Source of the DNA: SB11 sp965222995
GTDB lineage: Bacteria > Bacteroidota > Bacteroidia > UBA8524
Direction of reading: 5' to 3'
Assembly: GCA_965222995.1 (NCBI GenBank)
Contig: OZ244977.1
Location: 2,294,001 to 2,358,000, forward strand
DNA length: 64,000 nucleotides
In this document: piece by piece, positions 38,301 through 47,165 of the stretch
Position numbering within the stretch: position 1 is the first letter of the stretch
Layout of the letters: every line of letters begins with the position of its first letter
Made by a program: the position numbers and the translations under genes
Notes under the pieces: model-generated
The model's database searches: none
Told to the model about the DNA's origin: nothing
What the model saw: the letters and a program-made list of their open reading frames with translations, nothing else

Positions 38301-40189
38301 CCGGTAGTGGTTAGTTTTATTTGTTGCCCTTTACATATAAGTTGGTCTGTTCCTGCATTTGCTGTGTCTCTGCTATAAATTAATAGTCTTAGTGTATCTT
38401 TTTTGTAGAAGCTCTGTACTACAGGGTCGGTACTGATAATACGGATGCGGTACTTATTAGTAGTGGCTACATTAAATAAGGGTAACGCTCCATTAATAAT
38501 ACCTGAAGCTGTGTCTTTTATTCTACCCAATTCTCTATGTCCTCCGTCAAAGTTCCCTGCACTATCACTCAACTCAGCTATAAACTCATTGCCAATGTTA
38601 TATTCACCAAACTTGGTATAGGGTATTTTTAATATATCTCCAGCACAATAAGGGCCACTTTTTACTTCACCTCGTGAAATGGCAAAATCAATAATTTGAG
38701 CTGTAAAAATATCAGAGAAGAGCCTATGGCTATTATTTAACCTTGTTTTGGTTTTGTTGAATATCTTTATTTTGTTCCAAAAATACCCTGTCAGCACTAT
38801 CCCTCCCAAACCATCAATGTCCATACCGGTTACAACGCTTCTCTTAGAAAAAGTATCATCATTTGCAAATGCCCAAAGAAAATTACCCAGTGTATCCATT
38901 TTGGTAATGAAAAATGTTTCTCTCCTTCTCTTAAGGTTCTTAGGAAAATTTATCACACTACTGCCAAAGCGTGCTGAGCCCTGTAAAAGTACCCCTCCAA
39001 AATAAATATTATTATTTTTTATTGATAATTCTGCTGTTGGCGCAATAAAATACCGCGAATCAACTGAGTCACTTTTACGCGCCCATTTTGGAATCAAAGT
39101 AGAATCATAATATACAACACTCACATCTTTATGTAGATAACTTCCTTTATGTTTTAACCATATGTTATTACCAAAATTTACTGAATCTATGAAGTTATCG
39201 ACAATAACAAAACTGCCATTTTTAGCTGTTGCTATTTTACCAATATTATGGGTAATTACATTATGAATTGTATTATAATTAGTTTTTATTCCGTTAATAG
39301 GGGTAAACGCAGAATCAAGTTTCAATACTACTAGCCCTCTATCTTTAAGTGTTTTCGATGCAAACGTAAAGGATGAATCAGAGGATGCTGCGATATAAAT
39401 ATTGGCATCATCATCTACTCCAATACCTTTTACAAACTCAGCTCCCCCTAAACTTCCATAGCTGTTAGCTCTCACAAAAACTCCAGATGAAGAGTACTTA
39501 ACTATCCCAATATCTAAATTAAATGAAGATGATGAAGATGTCCACAAAGTTTGTGAGGTGCCTCCCAATCCTATTGTCCCCCGAAACGAAAAACTAAAAT
39601 AAACACTACCTGAATTATCAACTTTTATTGCACTGATGGTATTACTCAGCCTGTTTGATTGAGATGGGTTAGGAGGACCTATTACTCTTGCCCATTGTGC
39701 AATTCCATTTTTATTAAATTTTGCTAAAAAAAAATACCTCCCTGTTGTTTGCATTGTTATTTTTACTCCATTGCCAAAATTAATTGTATTTGAAACAGCT
39801 GGAGCACCCACAAATGAACCGGATACATATATATTTTCATCATTATCGGTAATTACATTCTGCATCCCACATTCCACTGCTGTTTGAATTAAAGTATCTA
39901 CCCATAAAACATTACCAAAGTTGTTATATTTAATTAGCAAGGGGGTACTAACACCTTTTACATTAGAATTTAAAGTATTGCAAGGCAAATGGTAAGTACC
40001 TATAGAAAAAGTATCGTAATATGAGCCACAAACTACTATATTATTGCTTTTATCAACAGTTATACCATATAGCTCATCATGAGATGCACCTCCTTGCACA
40101 TCCAACCATTCACACCTTTGTGAAATTGCTTCTGTAGCAAACAATAAACAGATAATTAAGCTTACTATACTTTTAAAAATAAAACTCAT
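35387..40189 (-). CDS. Giant T9SS type B (gliding-motility-associated C-terminal) adhesin-like protein, 1600 aa
   Basis: A signal peptide ends near ISQ (residue 24). Residues about 25-510 form an SBBP-type propeller (repeats such as IFTAQI/FFLAKFNKNGIAQWARVIG). About 510-620 is a beta domain beginning SGPYCAGD. About 620-1330 holds tandem Ig-like repeats opening with PDTTICIGEHAELRAT-type phrases (roughly seven). PKD domains (ADFTVNPTAGCPPLKITL, ADFIIKPDIKEIEEPL) follow. The last 85 residues (IPTAFTPNGDGLNNTFKP, YNRWGQVIYQ, GLYMYKL) are the type B sorting domain. It would be exported by T9SS and retained on the surface. It is a tandem paralogue of the next gene, 23 nt away. Confidence 0.88.
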   Translation of the reverse strand: MSFIFKSIVSLIICLLFATEAISQRCEWLDVQGGASHDELYGITVDKSNNIVVCGSYYDTFSIGTYHLPCNTLNSNVKGVSTPLLIKYNNFGNVLWVDTLIQTAVECGMQNVITDNDENIYVSGSFVGAPAVSNTINFGNGVKITMQTTGRYFFLAKFNKNGIAQWARVIGPPNPSQSNRLSNTISAIKVDNSGSVYFSFSFRGTIGLGGTSQTLWTSSSSSFNLDIGIVKYSSSGVFVRANSYGSLGGAEFVKGIGVDDDANIYIAASSDSSFTFASKTLKDRGLVVLKLDSAFTPINGIKTNYNTIHNVITHNIGKIATAKNGSFVIVDNFIDSVNFGNNIWLKHKGSYLHKDVSVVYYDSTLIPKWARKSDSVDSRYFIAPTAELSIKNNNIYFGGVLLQGSARFGSSVINFPKNLKRRRETFFITKMDTLGNFLWAFANDDTFSKRSVVTGMDIDGLGGIVLTGYFWNKIKIFNKTKTRLNNSHRLFSDIFTAQIIDFAISRGEVKSGPYCAGDILKIPYTKFGEYNIGNEFIAELSDSAGNFDGGHRELGRIKDTASGIINGALPLFNVATTNKYRIRIISTDPVVQSFYKKDTLRLLIYSRDTANAGTDQLICKGQQIKLTTTGGSKWLWTPTISIQNKDSSNRHIWVKPSDTIEYRIIISDSSGCGVTDTDYVKVYVRPYIEAKIQGESPVCRGYKQYLKATASGGDNSNYWYIWKQIGFNIILGRESNLFIRPANTTEYMIIVGDSCSDKIDTAYFTVDVETNLKVHLPGDTIICKGKPATLVALGSGCNPNKYTYEWHEKSTNTLLSVSDTLEVHPKTTSSYYVILRDTSTLLSDTGIITVILDTIINVQVSPDVTICKGKNTQIKAHAVGCDTSQMVYTWNNGLGKGKTKIVKPASTTTYTVIGENKFNGVIDTATITVSIDSIFNITTIPDSTICIGQTIDLTTNIFSCDTSNMQYTWTANNQQLSTNNQITVNPSQTTTYTLIGENTFNGLKDTTQVTITVRPKLELTINPDTTICIGEHAELRATATGGRTSTRSIIWSEAGSQWTVATPNTKVSPTVTTTYKAILSDGCTVNNDSATITVNVRPKLELTVNPDTTICIGGQAELRATANGGLATAHKIQWENNGQSLSNNPKLTLSPTQTSTYTAILSDNCTTPNDSAEITITVRPKLELTVNPDSTICIGEQAELRAIPQGGYTPQHQIQWIANNQQLSTNNIIQVTPTQTTTYQARLTDNCTTPNDSAELTITVRPPLQLTTAAKDSICSNEILLLTATPTGGYTPNHQIQWTTTNSTWTSNQNPATDTPQHTTTYIATLTDNCSPPVQDTLQVIVLPIPIADFTVNPTAGCPPLKITLQDNSQNNDSTQNTWTIGNTEYQSTQTQTHELLKQGTYSIKLNVKNRLGCSDEKTQQNIITVFEKPQADFIIKPDIKEIEEPLQLYNLSRNATHSIWIMGDGNQLTTPKDTTYKYHEDDTGQRQVQLIAINSQGCRDTAKQTILVYNKVHCSIPTAFTPNGDGLNNTFKPVCVGAATYTLTIYNRWGQVIYQQQNGAWDGNYIDQPVPMGLYMYKLQINAQSQKKKLTYGTVQLIR

Positions 40190-40212
40190 TGGTCAATTTT
40201 TTTAGCATGTTT

Positions 40213-43200
40213 TTATCTAATCAGCTGCACGGTACCATAAGTAAGTTTCTTCTTCTGGCTTTGAGCATTAATTTGGATTTTATACATGTATACTCCCATG
40301 GGTACGGGTTGGTCTATGTAGTTGCCGTCCCAGGCTCCATTTTGTTGCTGGTAGATTACTTGCCCCCATCGGTTGTAGATGGTTAAGGTGTAGTTGGCTA
40401 CGCCTACACATACGGGTTTGAAGGTATTGTTTAATCCATCTCCGTTTGGAGTAAAAGCTGTGGGTATTGTACAGTTTACTTTATCAAACAACCGAATTAA
40501 TTTTCCTGCTGTATCTCTACATCCTTGGTTGTTTATGGCTATTAGTTGTACTTGTCTGTTGCCTGTGTCGTCTTCGTGGTATTTGTAGCTGGTGTCTTTG
40601 GGGGTGGTGAGTTGATTGCCGTCTCCCATTTGCCATATGGCTTGGGTAAAGTTTCTGCTAAGGTTATATAGTTGTAGGGGTTCTTCTACTTCTTTTATAT
40701 CGGGTTTGATTATGAAGTCTGCCTGTGGTTTTTCAAATACGGTGATGCTGTTTGCTTCTGTTTTTTCATCACTACAACCGAGTTGATTTTTTACGTTGAG
40801 TTTGATGCTGTATGTTCCTTGTTTTAGTAGTTCATGGGTTTGGGTGGCTCTGCCTTGGTATTCTGTATTGTCTATTGTCCAGGTGTTTTGGCTGCTGTCG
40901 TTGTTTAAACTGTTATCGGTTAAGGTAATTGTTAAGGGTGGGCAACCGAAGGTGGGGTTTACTGTGAAGTTGGCTATTGGTATAGGTAGTACTATCACTT
41001 GTAATGTGTCTTGCACGGGTGGACTACAGTTGTCTGTTAGTGTGGCTATGTAGGTTGTGCTTATTTGTGGGGTGTATGTAGCGGGGTTTTGGTTTGTTGT
41101 CCATGTGCTGTTATTGGTGCTCCATTGTATGTTGTGGTTATTGGCTAATCCTCCTGTTGGGATGGCTGTTAATAGTAATATTTCGTTGCTGCATATGCTG
41201 TCTTGGACTTGGGTGGTAAGTTGTAATGGTGGTCTTACGGTTATGGTTAATTCGTTGCTATCGCTTGGGGTGGTGCAACCGTCGCTTAATATGGATTTGT
41301 AGGTGGTGGTTTGTGTAGGGCTTACTTGTATAATGTTGTTGGTTGATAGTTGTTGGTTATTTGCTATCCATTGTATTTGGTGTTGTGGGGTATAACCTCC
41401 GCTTGGTATGGCTCTCAGTTCTGCTTGTTCGCCTATGCAAATGGTGGTATCGATATTGAGTGTGAGTGTGAGTTTAGGACGTACATTTACTGTTATGGTA
41501 GCACTGTCGTTGGGGGTGGTGCAACCGTCGCTTAATATGGCTTTGTATATAGTAGTGGTCGTTGGGTTTACTGCTAGTGTGTTATTAGTTGATTGTTGCT
41601 GGTTGTTGGCTATCCATTGTAATTGGCGTTGTGGTGTATACCCTCCTTTTGGGGTGGCTCTTAGTTGGGCTTGTTTGCCTATACAGATGGTGGTATCGGG
41701 GTTTACGGTTACTTCTAGTTTGGGGCGTACGGTGATGGTGATTTCTGAACTATCGTTTTCTATGGTACAGCCGTCGCTGAGGATGGCTTTGTAGGTGGTG
41801 GTAGTGGTTGGGGTTACTTGAGTTATTGGGTTATTGGTTATTAGGTTATTGGTTACATACCATTGTATGTTATGGGTGCTGGTTCTGCCGCCTGTGGCTA
41901 TAGCTCGCAACTCGGCTTGCTCGCTAATGCATATAGTACTGTCTTGATTTATTGTGAGGCTTAAGGGGTCTCTTACGGTTATAGTGAATTGTATGGTATC
42001 GCTTGTTTTATTTATGGTGTCTTGTGCGGTAATGCTATAGGTAGTGGTTTGTGTGGGGCTGAGTGTCTTTTTTGCTCCCGTACCTATGTTGTCCCAAGTG
42101 TAATTTAATGCTTTGGCGTCGCAGGCTATGGCATGGGCATCTATTGTGAGTGTGTTCCCTAGGCAAAGGGTGGTATCAGCTATTGGAGAAAACAGCAGGG
42201 TACTGTCAGGTATTACGGTTACCCAAGCTGTATCTTCATTGGGCGTACAACTATCGTTTAGAATAACTATGTAGGTGGTGTTATTTATTGGACTAACTGT
42301 AAGTTGCTGTGTACTACCTATAATAGTATTTAAGGAATCTCCTTCTAATAACCACCTGTATCTGTATTGTGTACTATCGCCACCTATAGGTTGGGCTTTG
42401 AGGAAAGCTTGCCTCCCTTTACATATTTTTAGGGTATCGGATAATGATACACTTAGGGGCTGCCTTACCATTATTTTTACATAATCGGTATCAATTTCGC
42501 CACAGCCGCTGCTATCACTTATAATTATACGATACTCTGTATCAGTCAACGGCTTTACTAAAGGCTGTCTATTACTGCTATCTACTTTGTTGGGCATAGA
42601 AGAAGTTGGGCTCCATTCCCATTTGCTGCCGCCTGTGGTGCTTAGGTTTATTTCTTGCCCGTAACATATAGTTTGGTTAGCTCCTGCATTGGCAGTGTCT
42701 TTACTGTATATAAGTAAACGCAGGGTATCTCTTTTATAATAGCTTTGAACAGTTGGGTTGGTGCTTAATATGCGTATGCGGTATTTCCCGCTTGTGGCAA
42801 CGTTAAATAAGGGCAATACTCCTTTTATAATGCCTCCCGTAGTATCCTTTATTCTGCCTAACTCTCTTTCTCCACCATTAAAGTTGCCGGCACTATCGCT
42901 TAATTCGGCTATAAATTCGTTGTCTTCTTTGTAAGTACCTTTTTTGGTATAGGGTATTTTTATTGTGTCTCCTGCACAATAAGGACCTGATTTTACATAG
43001 CCTCTGGTGATGGAAAAATCTGATATTTTGGCTACGAAGAAATCATCAGAATAAGGTATTATCAACCCTTGTTTAGATTTATTAAATATTTTAATATTTT
43101 TTTTGAAGTTTCCACAAATAGCTACATCGCCATCTCCATTTATTTCTGAAGCCTTCATTGTTCCATTCGAAGTACTGTCATCATTAGCAAAAGCCCATAA

Positions 43201-44484
43201 AAAATTACCCAAAGTGTCCATTTTAACAAAATAGAACTGCTGAGTATTATTTGTCCCCGAAACATTAATGATACTGCTTCCAAAACTTACTGTACCTCTT
43301 CTAATGAATCCTCCAAAATAAATATTATTGTTCCCTATTGCGACACCCGCTATAGGTTCTAGGTTTGAAGAGTTTGAAATGGAGTTGCTTTTGCGTGCCC
43401 AAAGAGGTTTAAATGTTGAGTCATAGTAAACAATGCCGTTTTCAATATCACGAAAAAAAAAATTAGTTCCTGAGTGATTAGGAAATCCTGACCACTGTGA
43501 TTTAAGAAAAACTCCATTACCAAAATTTACTGAATCATGAAATGTACCAACTACTGCAAAATTACCGTTTTCTTCAACCCCTATTCCTGTCAAACCTTTT
43601 GATTTATTTAGAACTATTTCTATGCCATTAATATGAGCAAGCGAGGGAGTCAACTTTAATATTATTTCCTTTCCAGCATTATAATTTTTGTTACCCAAAT
43701 TAAACCCTCCTCCGGAGCGACACAATAGATAAAGATTTCCTTGTTCATCACTTTCCAAATCATTAATGACTTCATTTGAACTTCCTCCAATATTTATTGC
43801 TGTTAAAGGTTTTCCTGAGGATGAATACTTTAATATATATATATCATCCCCACCACTATGATTTAAGATTGTCGGTACATTATTAAATTTTGAATTTGAT
43901 GATACCAACCCAATATATATGTTATTTAGCTTATCCTTAGTCAGAAACTTGATTGGAAAACCTGTGCCTGCATTTTGTATTTTCTCGGCCCATTGGACAA
44001 CTCCATTTTTATTATATTTTACCAATACAGTAGCACCTCCACTTAAAGAATCTATTTTAACATTACTTCCAAAATTAATTTTTTCGTTAGAGGCATTCCC
44101 TACTAATAAAACCCCATATATATTATCTTCATAGTCAGTAATCACATTAGTAAATGTAAAACTTCCTACTGAACTATTTTGAATTGTTATAGTTGTATCT
44201 ACCCAAACTACTTTGCCATCAGTATTGTATTTTACTATTAATGGCTGAAAGCCAGTTACTGATGTACCTGAATGTTTTAAATGATAAGTACCGATATAAA
44301 AAGGGGCGGGATAAGCCCCACAAACAATAATATTGTTATTTTTATCAACTGCAATGTCAGATACCCAGTCGTCCCGTGGACCTGAGCTTCCTTGCACATC
44401 TAGCCACTCACATTGTTGTGCAATACAATTAACAGCTACAAGAAAGAAGCATAAGATTAATATGTATTTAATTAAAGAACTCAC
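40213..44484 (-). CDS. Giant T9SS type B adhesin-like protein, 1423 aa, paralogue of the neighbour
   Basis: The order is the same as in the 1600-aa neighbour. It has a signal peptide ending CIAQ, an SBBP propeller to about residue 480, a SGPYCAGD domain, then about six Ig-like repeats (DTTICIGKQAQLRAT, DSTICISEQAELRAI and similar). A PKD pair and an almost identical type B sorting domain follow. The last several hundred codons are nearly identical in DNA to the neighbour. The identity continues about 20 nt past the stop codon, so recent duplication or gene conversion is likely. It has fewer Ig repeats than its paralogue. It is first in the two-gene unit and faces a LytTR/LytS pair upstream. 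Confidence 0.88.
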   Translation of the reverse strand: MSSLIKYILILCFFLVAVNCIAQQCEWLDVQGSSGPRDDWVSDIAVDKNNNIIVCGAYPAPFYIGTYHLKHSGTSVTGFQPLIVKYNTDGKVVWVDTTITIQNSSVGSFTFTNVITDYEDNIYGVLLVGNASNEKINFGSNVKIDSLSGGATVLVKYNKNGVVQWAEKIQNAGTGFPIKFLTKDKLNNIYIGLVSSNSKFNNVPTILNHSGGDDIYILKYSSSGKPLTAINIGGSSNEVINDLESDEQGNLYLLCRSGGGFNLGNKNYNAGKEIILKLTPSLAHINGIEIVLNKSKGLTGIGVEENGNFAVVGTFHDSVNFGNGVFLKSQWSGFPNHSGTNFFFRDIENGIVYYDSTFKPLWARKSNSISNSSNLEPIAGVAIGNNNIYFGGFIRRGTVSFGSSIINVSGTNNTQQFYFVKMDTLGNFLWAFANDDSTSNGTMKASEINGDGDVAICGNFKKNIKIFNKSKQGLIIPYSDDFFVAKISDFSITRGYVKSGPYCAGDTIKIPYTKKGTYKEDNEFIAELSDSAGNFNGGERELGRIKDTTGGIIKGVLPLFNVATSGKYRIRILSTNPTVQSYYKRDTLRLLIYSKDTANAGANQTICYGQEINLSTTGGSKWEWSPTSSMPNKVDSSNRQPLVKPLTDTEYRIIISDSSGCGEIDTDYVKIMVRQPLSVSLSDTLKICKGRQAFLKAQPIGGDSTQYRYRWLLEGDSLNTIIGSTQQLTVSPINNTTYIVILNDSCTPNEDTAWVTVIPDSTLLFSPIADTTLCLGNTLTIDAHAIACDAKALNYTWDNIGTGAKKTLSPTQTTTYSITAQDTINKTSDTIQFTITVRDPLSLTINQDSTICISEQAELRAIATGGRTSTHNIQWYVTNNLITNNPITQVTPTTTTTYKAILSDGCTIENDSSEITITVRPKLEVTVNPDTTICIGKQAQLRATPKGGYTPQRQLQWIANNQQQSTNNTLAVNPTTTTIYKAILSDGCTTPNDSATITVNVRPKLTLTLNIDTTICIGEQAELRAIPSGGYTPQHQIQWIANNQQLSTNNIIQVSPTQTTTYKSILSDGCTTPSDSNELTITVRPPLQLTTQVQDSICSNEILLLTAIPTGGLANNHNIQWSTNNSTWTTNQNPATYTPQISTTYIATLTDNCSPPVQDTLQVIVLPIPIANFTVNPTFGCPPLTITLTDNSLNNDSSQNTWTIDNTEYQGRATQTHELLKQGTYSIKLNVKNQLGCSDEKTEANSITVFEKPQADFIIKPDIKEVEEPLQLYNLSRNFTQAIWQMGDGNQLTTPKDTSYKYHEDDTGNRQVQLIAINNQGCRDTAGKLIRLFDKVNCTIPTAFTPNGDGLNNTFKPVCVGVANYTLTIYNRWGQVIYQQQNGAWDGNYIDQPVPMGVYMYKIQINAQSQKKKLTYGTVQLIR

Positions 44485-44634
44485 AACTTATGACAGACGT
44501 TTAAATTATTAATTAACTATGTTGTTAAAGTTATAACATTGATGTGTTTATCTAATAAAATTTAACTGACAAAAATTTCATCAAACACTAAGTTAAAATT
44601 ATAATGTTATCCCTCCTTAACAAAAGATATTGTT

Positions 44635-44643
44635 ATGAACGGT
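44635..44643 (-). promoter_or_regulatory. Candidate LytTR half-site
   Basis: On the minus strand this is ACCGTTCAT. It matches [TA][AC][CA]GTTN[AG][TG] and lies 151 nt upstream of the giant-adhesin pair. It shares GTTCATAACAA with the site at 35341-35349. Confidence 0.3.
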
Positions 44644-44654
44644 TAGTATTGTGA

Positions 44655-45425
44655 TTAATAGTTAAACTTTGATAAAAATTCTTCTATCTTCTCTTTATAA
44701 AACCTGCCCGATTTGTATTTTTTTGAGTTGGTTAATGCAATATTGTACTCGTTATTATTGGCATATTTTACTGTTTTTATATACCGAATATTGACTAATG
44801 TTGAGCGATGTATTCGTAGAAAAAGGTCGGTTGATAGTTCTTCTTCCATCTTGCTAATTGATGACCGGTATAAATAGTTTTTATTTTCCAAACAAAGGTT
44901 CACATAGTTCCCCTCTGCCTCTACACTAAATAATTCTTCTTCACTTATATTAACAGTAGTTCCGTTATAAACTAATTCATAGTTTTTTTCTATTGCGTTA
45001 CTTTCTGCTTTCTGCTTCAAAAGCATACGTTTCAAACTCTCATTTATGTTGTAACTCGTTTTTAACCTCAGTGCTTCTTTTGCACGCTCAAGGGCTTTTG
45101 CAAAGCGTTCTTCACTAAATGGTTTTAAAAGGTAGTCTATGGCTCCGGCATCAAATGCTTCAAGTGTGTATTCACTGTACGCTGTGGTAAAAATTATATA
45201 TGGTGTATTATTTTTTTCATTTACTATTATCTCTGTACCTAATTTTTGAGGCATCTTTACATCAAGAAAAATAATATCAGGCTTTTTCACTGCTATTTCT
45301 TTTTCTGCTTCATAAGCATTTTTGCACTCGCCTAATATGGTTATTGTTGTGTCCTCTTCTAATAACCTTCTAATGCGTTTTCTGGCATATGGTTCATCAT
45401 CTATTATCAACACTCCTATTTTCAT
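44655..45425 (-). CDS. LytTR-type response regulator
   Basis: The 256-aa protein has a receiver domain (IIDDEPYARKRIRRLL, phosphosite IIFLDVKMPQKLG with Asp about 55, Lys in YLLKPFSEE). The C-terminal LytTR domain has LFSVEAEGNYVNLCL, FLRIHRSTLVNIRYIK and GRFYKEKIEEFL. It is encoded 5 nt after its LytS-type kinase and transcribed towards the adhesin cluster. It probably regulates that cluster or itself. Targets are not proven. Confidence 0.92.
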   Translation of the reverse strand: MKIGVLIIDDEPYARKRIRRLLEEDTTITILGECKNAYEAEKEIAVKKPDIIFLDVKMPQKLGTEIIVNEKNNTPYIIFTTAYSEYTLEAFDAGAIDYLLKPFSEERFAKALERAKEALRLKTSYNINESLKRMLLKQKAESNAIEKNYELVYNGTTVNISEEELFSVEAEGNYVNLCLENKNYLYRSSISKMEEELSTDLFLRIHRSTLVNIRYIKTVKYANNNEYNIALTNSKKYKSGRFYKEKIEEFLSKFNY

Positions 45426-45430
45426 ATCTC

Positions 45431-46537
45431 TTATTGTTTTATAGGTAAAGAAATAACTACTTTGAAGTTTTCACCATATTCTGAGTGAATAGTAAACTTA
45501 TATTGGTCTTTATATAGATTTTCTAATCGCTCTTTAGTATTGCTTATACCTATACCTTTTCTTTCTATATCTCGAATTTTTTCTACCCCTTGCCCATTAT
45601 CTTCTATACTTAGTTGAAGAATATTTTCTATTATTTTTGCTTCTATTCTTATCTTTCCCTTTCTTGGGGTGTCATAAAAACCATGTTTTATAGCATTTTC
45701 CACAAGGGGTTGTAATAAAAGATTTGGTACCATTTTTTTTTCACAGCTCTCCTGAATTTTATATTCTATTTCAAGCCTGTCGCTAAACCTTAACTGCTCA
45801 ATATCCAGATAGTATTTTGTGTTTCTAATTTCTTCTTCAAGTGTGATAAATTGTTTCACTTCTTTATCTAACAATACTCTTAAAAAGTCACTAAACTTCA
45901 TTAGCATTTCTTTTGCTAAGTATGGCTTCTCATCTATTAATGATACTACCGTATTAAATGAATTAAATAAAAAATGGGGGTTTAATTGTAGGCGTAAGGC
46001 ATTAAGTTTGGCTTTTTGGAGTTTTGTTTCTGTTTCTGCCAAAAGAATTTTTTGATGGATTACTTTATTGTTTTGCTCTATTGCAAAAAATACAATAATC
46101 AAGGCAATGCAGCCAAAGGTGGAATAAACTATATATCTTGGCGAATAGTAAAGCATATCTTTAAAAAATTGTGTTGTAAATAATGGTGTATCATTCACAA
46201 AAAATTGGTAGGTAAAGTATATTTGGTCGGATAAAAACCGATGCATAAGTCCCGCCACAACTGAAAAAAAAAATAATGTTGTGAACCTAAATAAAAGTTG
46301 ATTAATTAGGCTTAATTTTTTATAACTGATATATACTAGCGGTGATAATAGGCCCCATACAAGAAACCCACTTGACTGAAAAACAATATTATCAATCCAT
46401 CTAAATTTAGTATTTGGAGATAGATATTGGTTTTGTAAATAGGATTGTGATAAGAAACCTATTATCAATATAATAATAGCTATTACGACATAGTAAGGCT
46501 TAAAAGGTAATAATGAAAAATATTTCTGATTTATCAT
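45431..46537 (-). CDS. LytS/YehU-type membrane histidine kinase
   Basis: The 368-aa protein has four hydrophobic segments in the N-terminal 165 residues (about 12-32, 50-70, 82-105, 135-155). A short coiled coil follows, then the His_kinase motif LRLQLNPHFLFNSFNT (His about 190). The HATPase-like end has LVENAIKHGFYD, EDNGQGVEK and GIGISNTKERLENLY. It lacks a separate sensor domain, as in other Bacteroidota members. It pairs with the LytTR regulator downstream (5-nt gap). Confidence 0.9.
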   Translation of the reverse strand: MINQKYFSLLPFKPYYVVIAIIILIIGFLSQSYLQNQYLSPNTKFRWIDNIVFQSSGFLVWGLLSPLVYISYKKLSLINQLLFRFTTLFFFSVVAGLMHRFLSDQIYFTYQFFVNDTPLFTTQFFKDMLYYSPRYIVYSTFGCIALIIVFFAIEQNNKVIHQKILLAETETKLQKAKLNALRLQLNPHFLFNSFNTVVSLIDEKPYLAKEMLMKFSDFLRVLLDKEVKQFITLEEEIRNTKYYLDIEQLRFSDRLEIEYKIQESCEKKMVPNLLLQPLVENAIKHGFYDTPRKGKIRIEAKIIENILQLSIEDNGQGVEKIRDIERKGIGISNTKERLENLYKDQYKFTIHSEYGENFKVVISLPIKQ

Positions 46538-46741
46538 TTACAGTACTACTATTCAGTAATTACCAAAGTTAGCTATTCTTTTCAGTAGCTCTTAGATTAT
46601 TGTGACAGTTTGTTAGATTAGTTATGAAATTTTTTGCCTGAATTTGGCCCGAAATATTATCGAACTTACAATAGAATTCAAATTATTGATTAACAGCCTA
46701 TTACTGAATAAGCTAATTTTTAAAGAAATTATCAGAAACAA

Positions 46742-46805
46742 CAAAACCCTATGTTGCACAAGGGGTTTAAAGAACTTGTAGCCCGAAGCGGACTGTTATC
46801 GAACT
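46742..46805. repeat. tRNA-3'-end-like relic, copy B, with terminator-like stem
   Basis: 46778-46805 is the second copy of the repeat at 29141 (26/28 identical). Read on the minus strand, it is a tRNA-like acceptor end (CTTCGGGCTAC) followed by AAACCCCTTG...AGGGTTT, an intrinsic-terminator-like stem at 46742-46770. That is what remains when the 3' end of a tRNA gene and its terminator decay. No cloverleaf can be folded, so it is not a working tRNA. Confidence 0.5.
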
Positions 46806-46963
46806 TTATAACGACATTCTTAGACCCACTTACTATATTTTACAATTACTTGAGTTAAAAATTATTTTCCTAAAAATCAACAACTTACGTATAATTATTA
46901 AATTTATCCTGCATTATAACGCATTATGGCACATTATCCCAATCCATAAATTAATGCTCTTTT

Positions 46964-46971
46964 TACCTTTG
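46964..46971 (+). promoter_or_regulatory. TAnnTTTG element of a possible small transcript
   Basis: TACCTTTG is followed by AAAA and an ATG at 46976, the same spacing as at hutI and the polyprenyl synthase gene. A -33 element is not obvious. Confidence 0.4.
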
Positions 46972-46975
46972 AAAA

Positions 46976-47041
46976 ATGAGCTACAAATTAGAAAACCAAC
47001 AAGTAAAAGTTGGTATCAACAACCTATGGATTGAAGCATAG
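46976..47041 (+). CDS. Possible 21-residue leader peptide
   Basis: The frame starts MSYKLENQQVKVG and ends LWIEA. The ATG is 4 nt past a TAnnTTTG element, so it would be translated leaderless. The TAG stop lies in the 5' arm of a 17-bp hairpin. I do not recognise the peptide. It could be a leader peptide, a small functional peptide or chance. Confidence 0.3.
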   Translation: MSYKLENQQVKVGINNLWIEA

Positions 47042-47073
47042 AATGAGGAAGCTAATTTCCTCATTCTATGCTT
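47034..47073 (+). other. 17-bp perfect stem-loop
   Basis: AAGCATAGAATGAGGAA (47034-47050) pairs without mismatch with 47057-47073 around a 6-nt loop. No T-run follows, so it is not a simple terminator. The 5' arm holds the stop of the 21-codon ORF. The 3' arm holds an ATG (47068) opening a 38-codon hydrophobic frame, starting MLWDPSLMYWLSYG and ending at 47184. Confidence 0.6.
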
Positions 47074-47134
47074 TGGGATCCTTCTCTTATGTATTGGCTT
47101 AGCTACGGTTTTATGTTGTATGCAATAATTCTAT

Positions 47135-47165
47135 ACTTGAAGGGATATATACCCTTCAAGTTTTT
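47135..47165 (+). terminator. Intrinsic terminator
   Basis: ACTTGAAGGG pairs perfectly with CCCTTCAAGT over a 7-nt loop, followed by TTTTTGTTTT. It would end a transcript of about 190 nt started at the 46964 element. Confidence 0.75.

Noticed and set aside
35763..42484. Many long open frames on the plus strand opposite the giant adhesin genes
   Set aside because: They come from the A/C-rich repetitive coding strand. They have repetitive, unnatural compositions and no motifs, while the minus-strand frames carry clear domains.
46778..46805. A functional tRNA gene
   Set aside because: Only a 3'-end-like piece exists. The T-stem is broken by an insertion and no anticodon or D arm can be found upstream on the matching strand.
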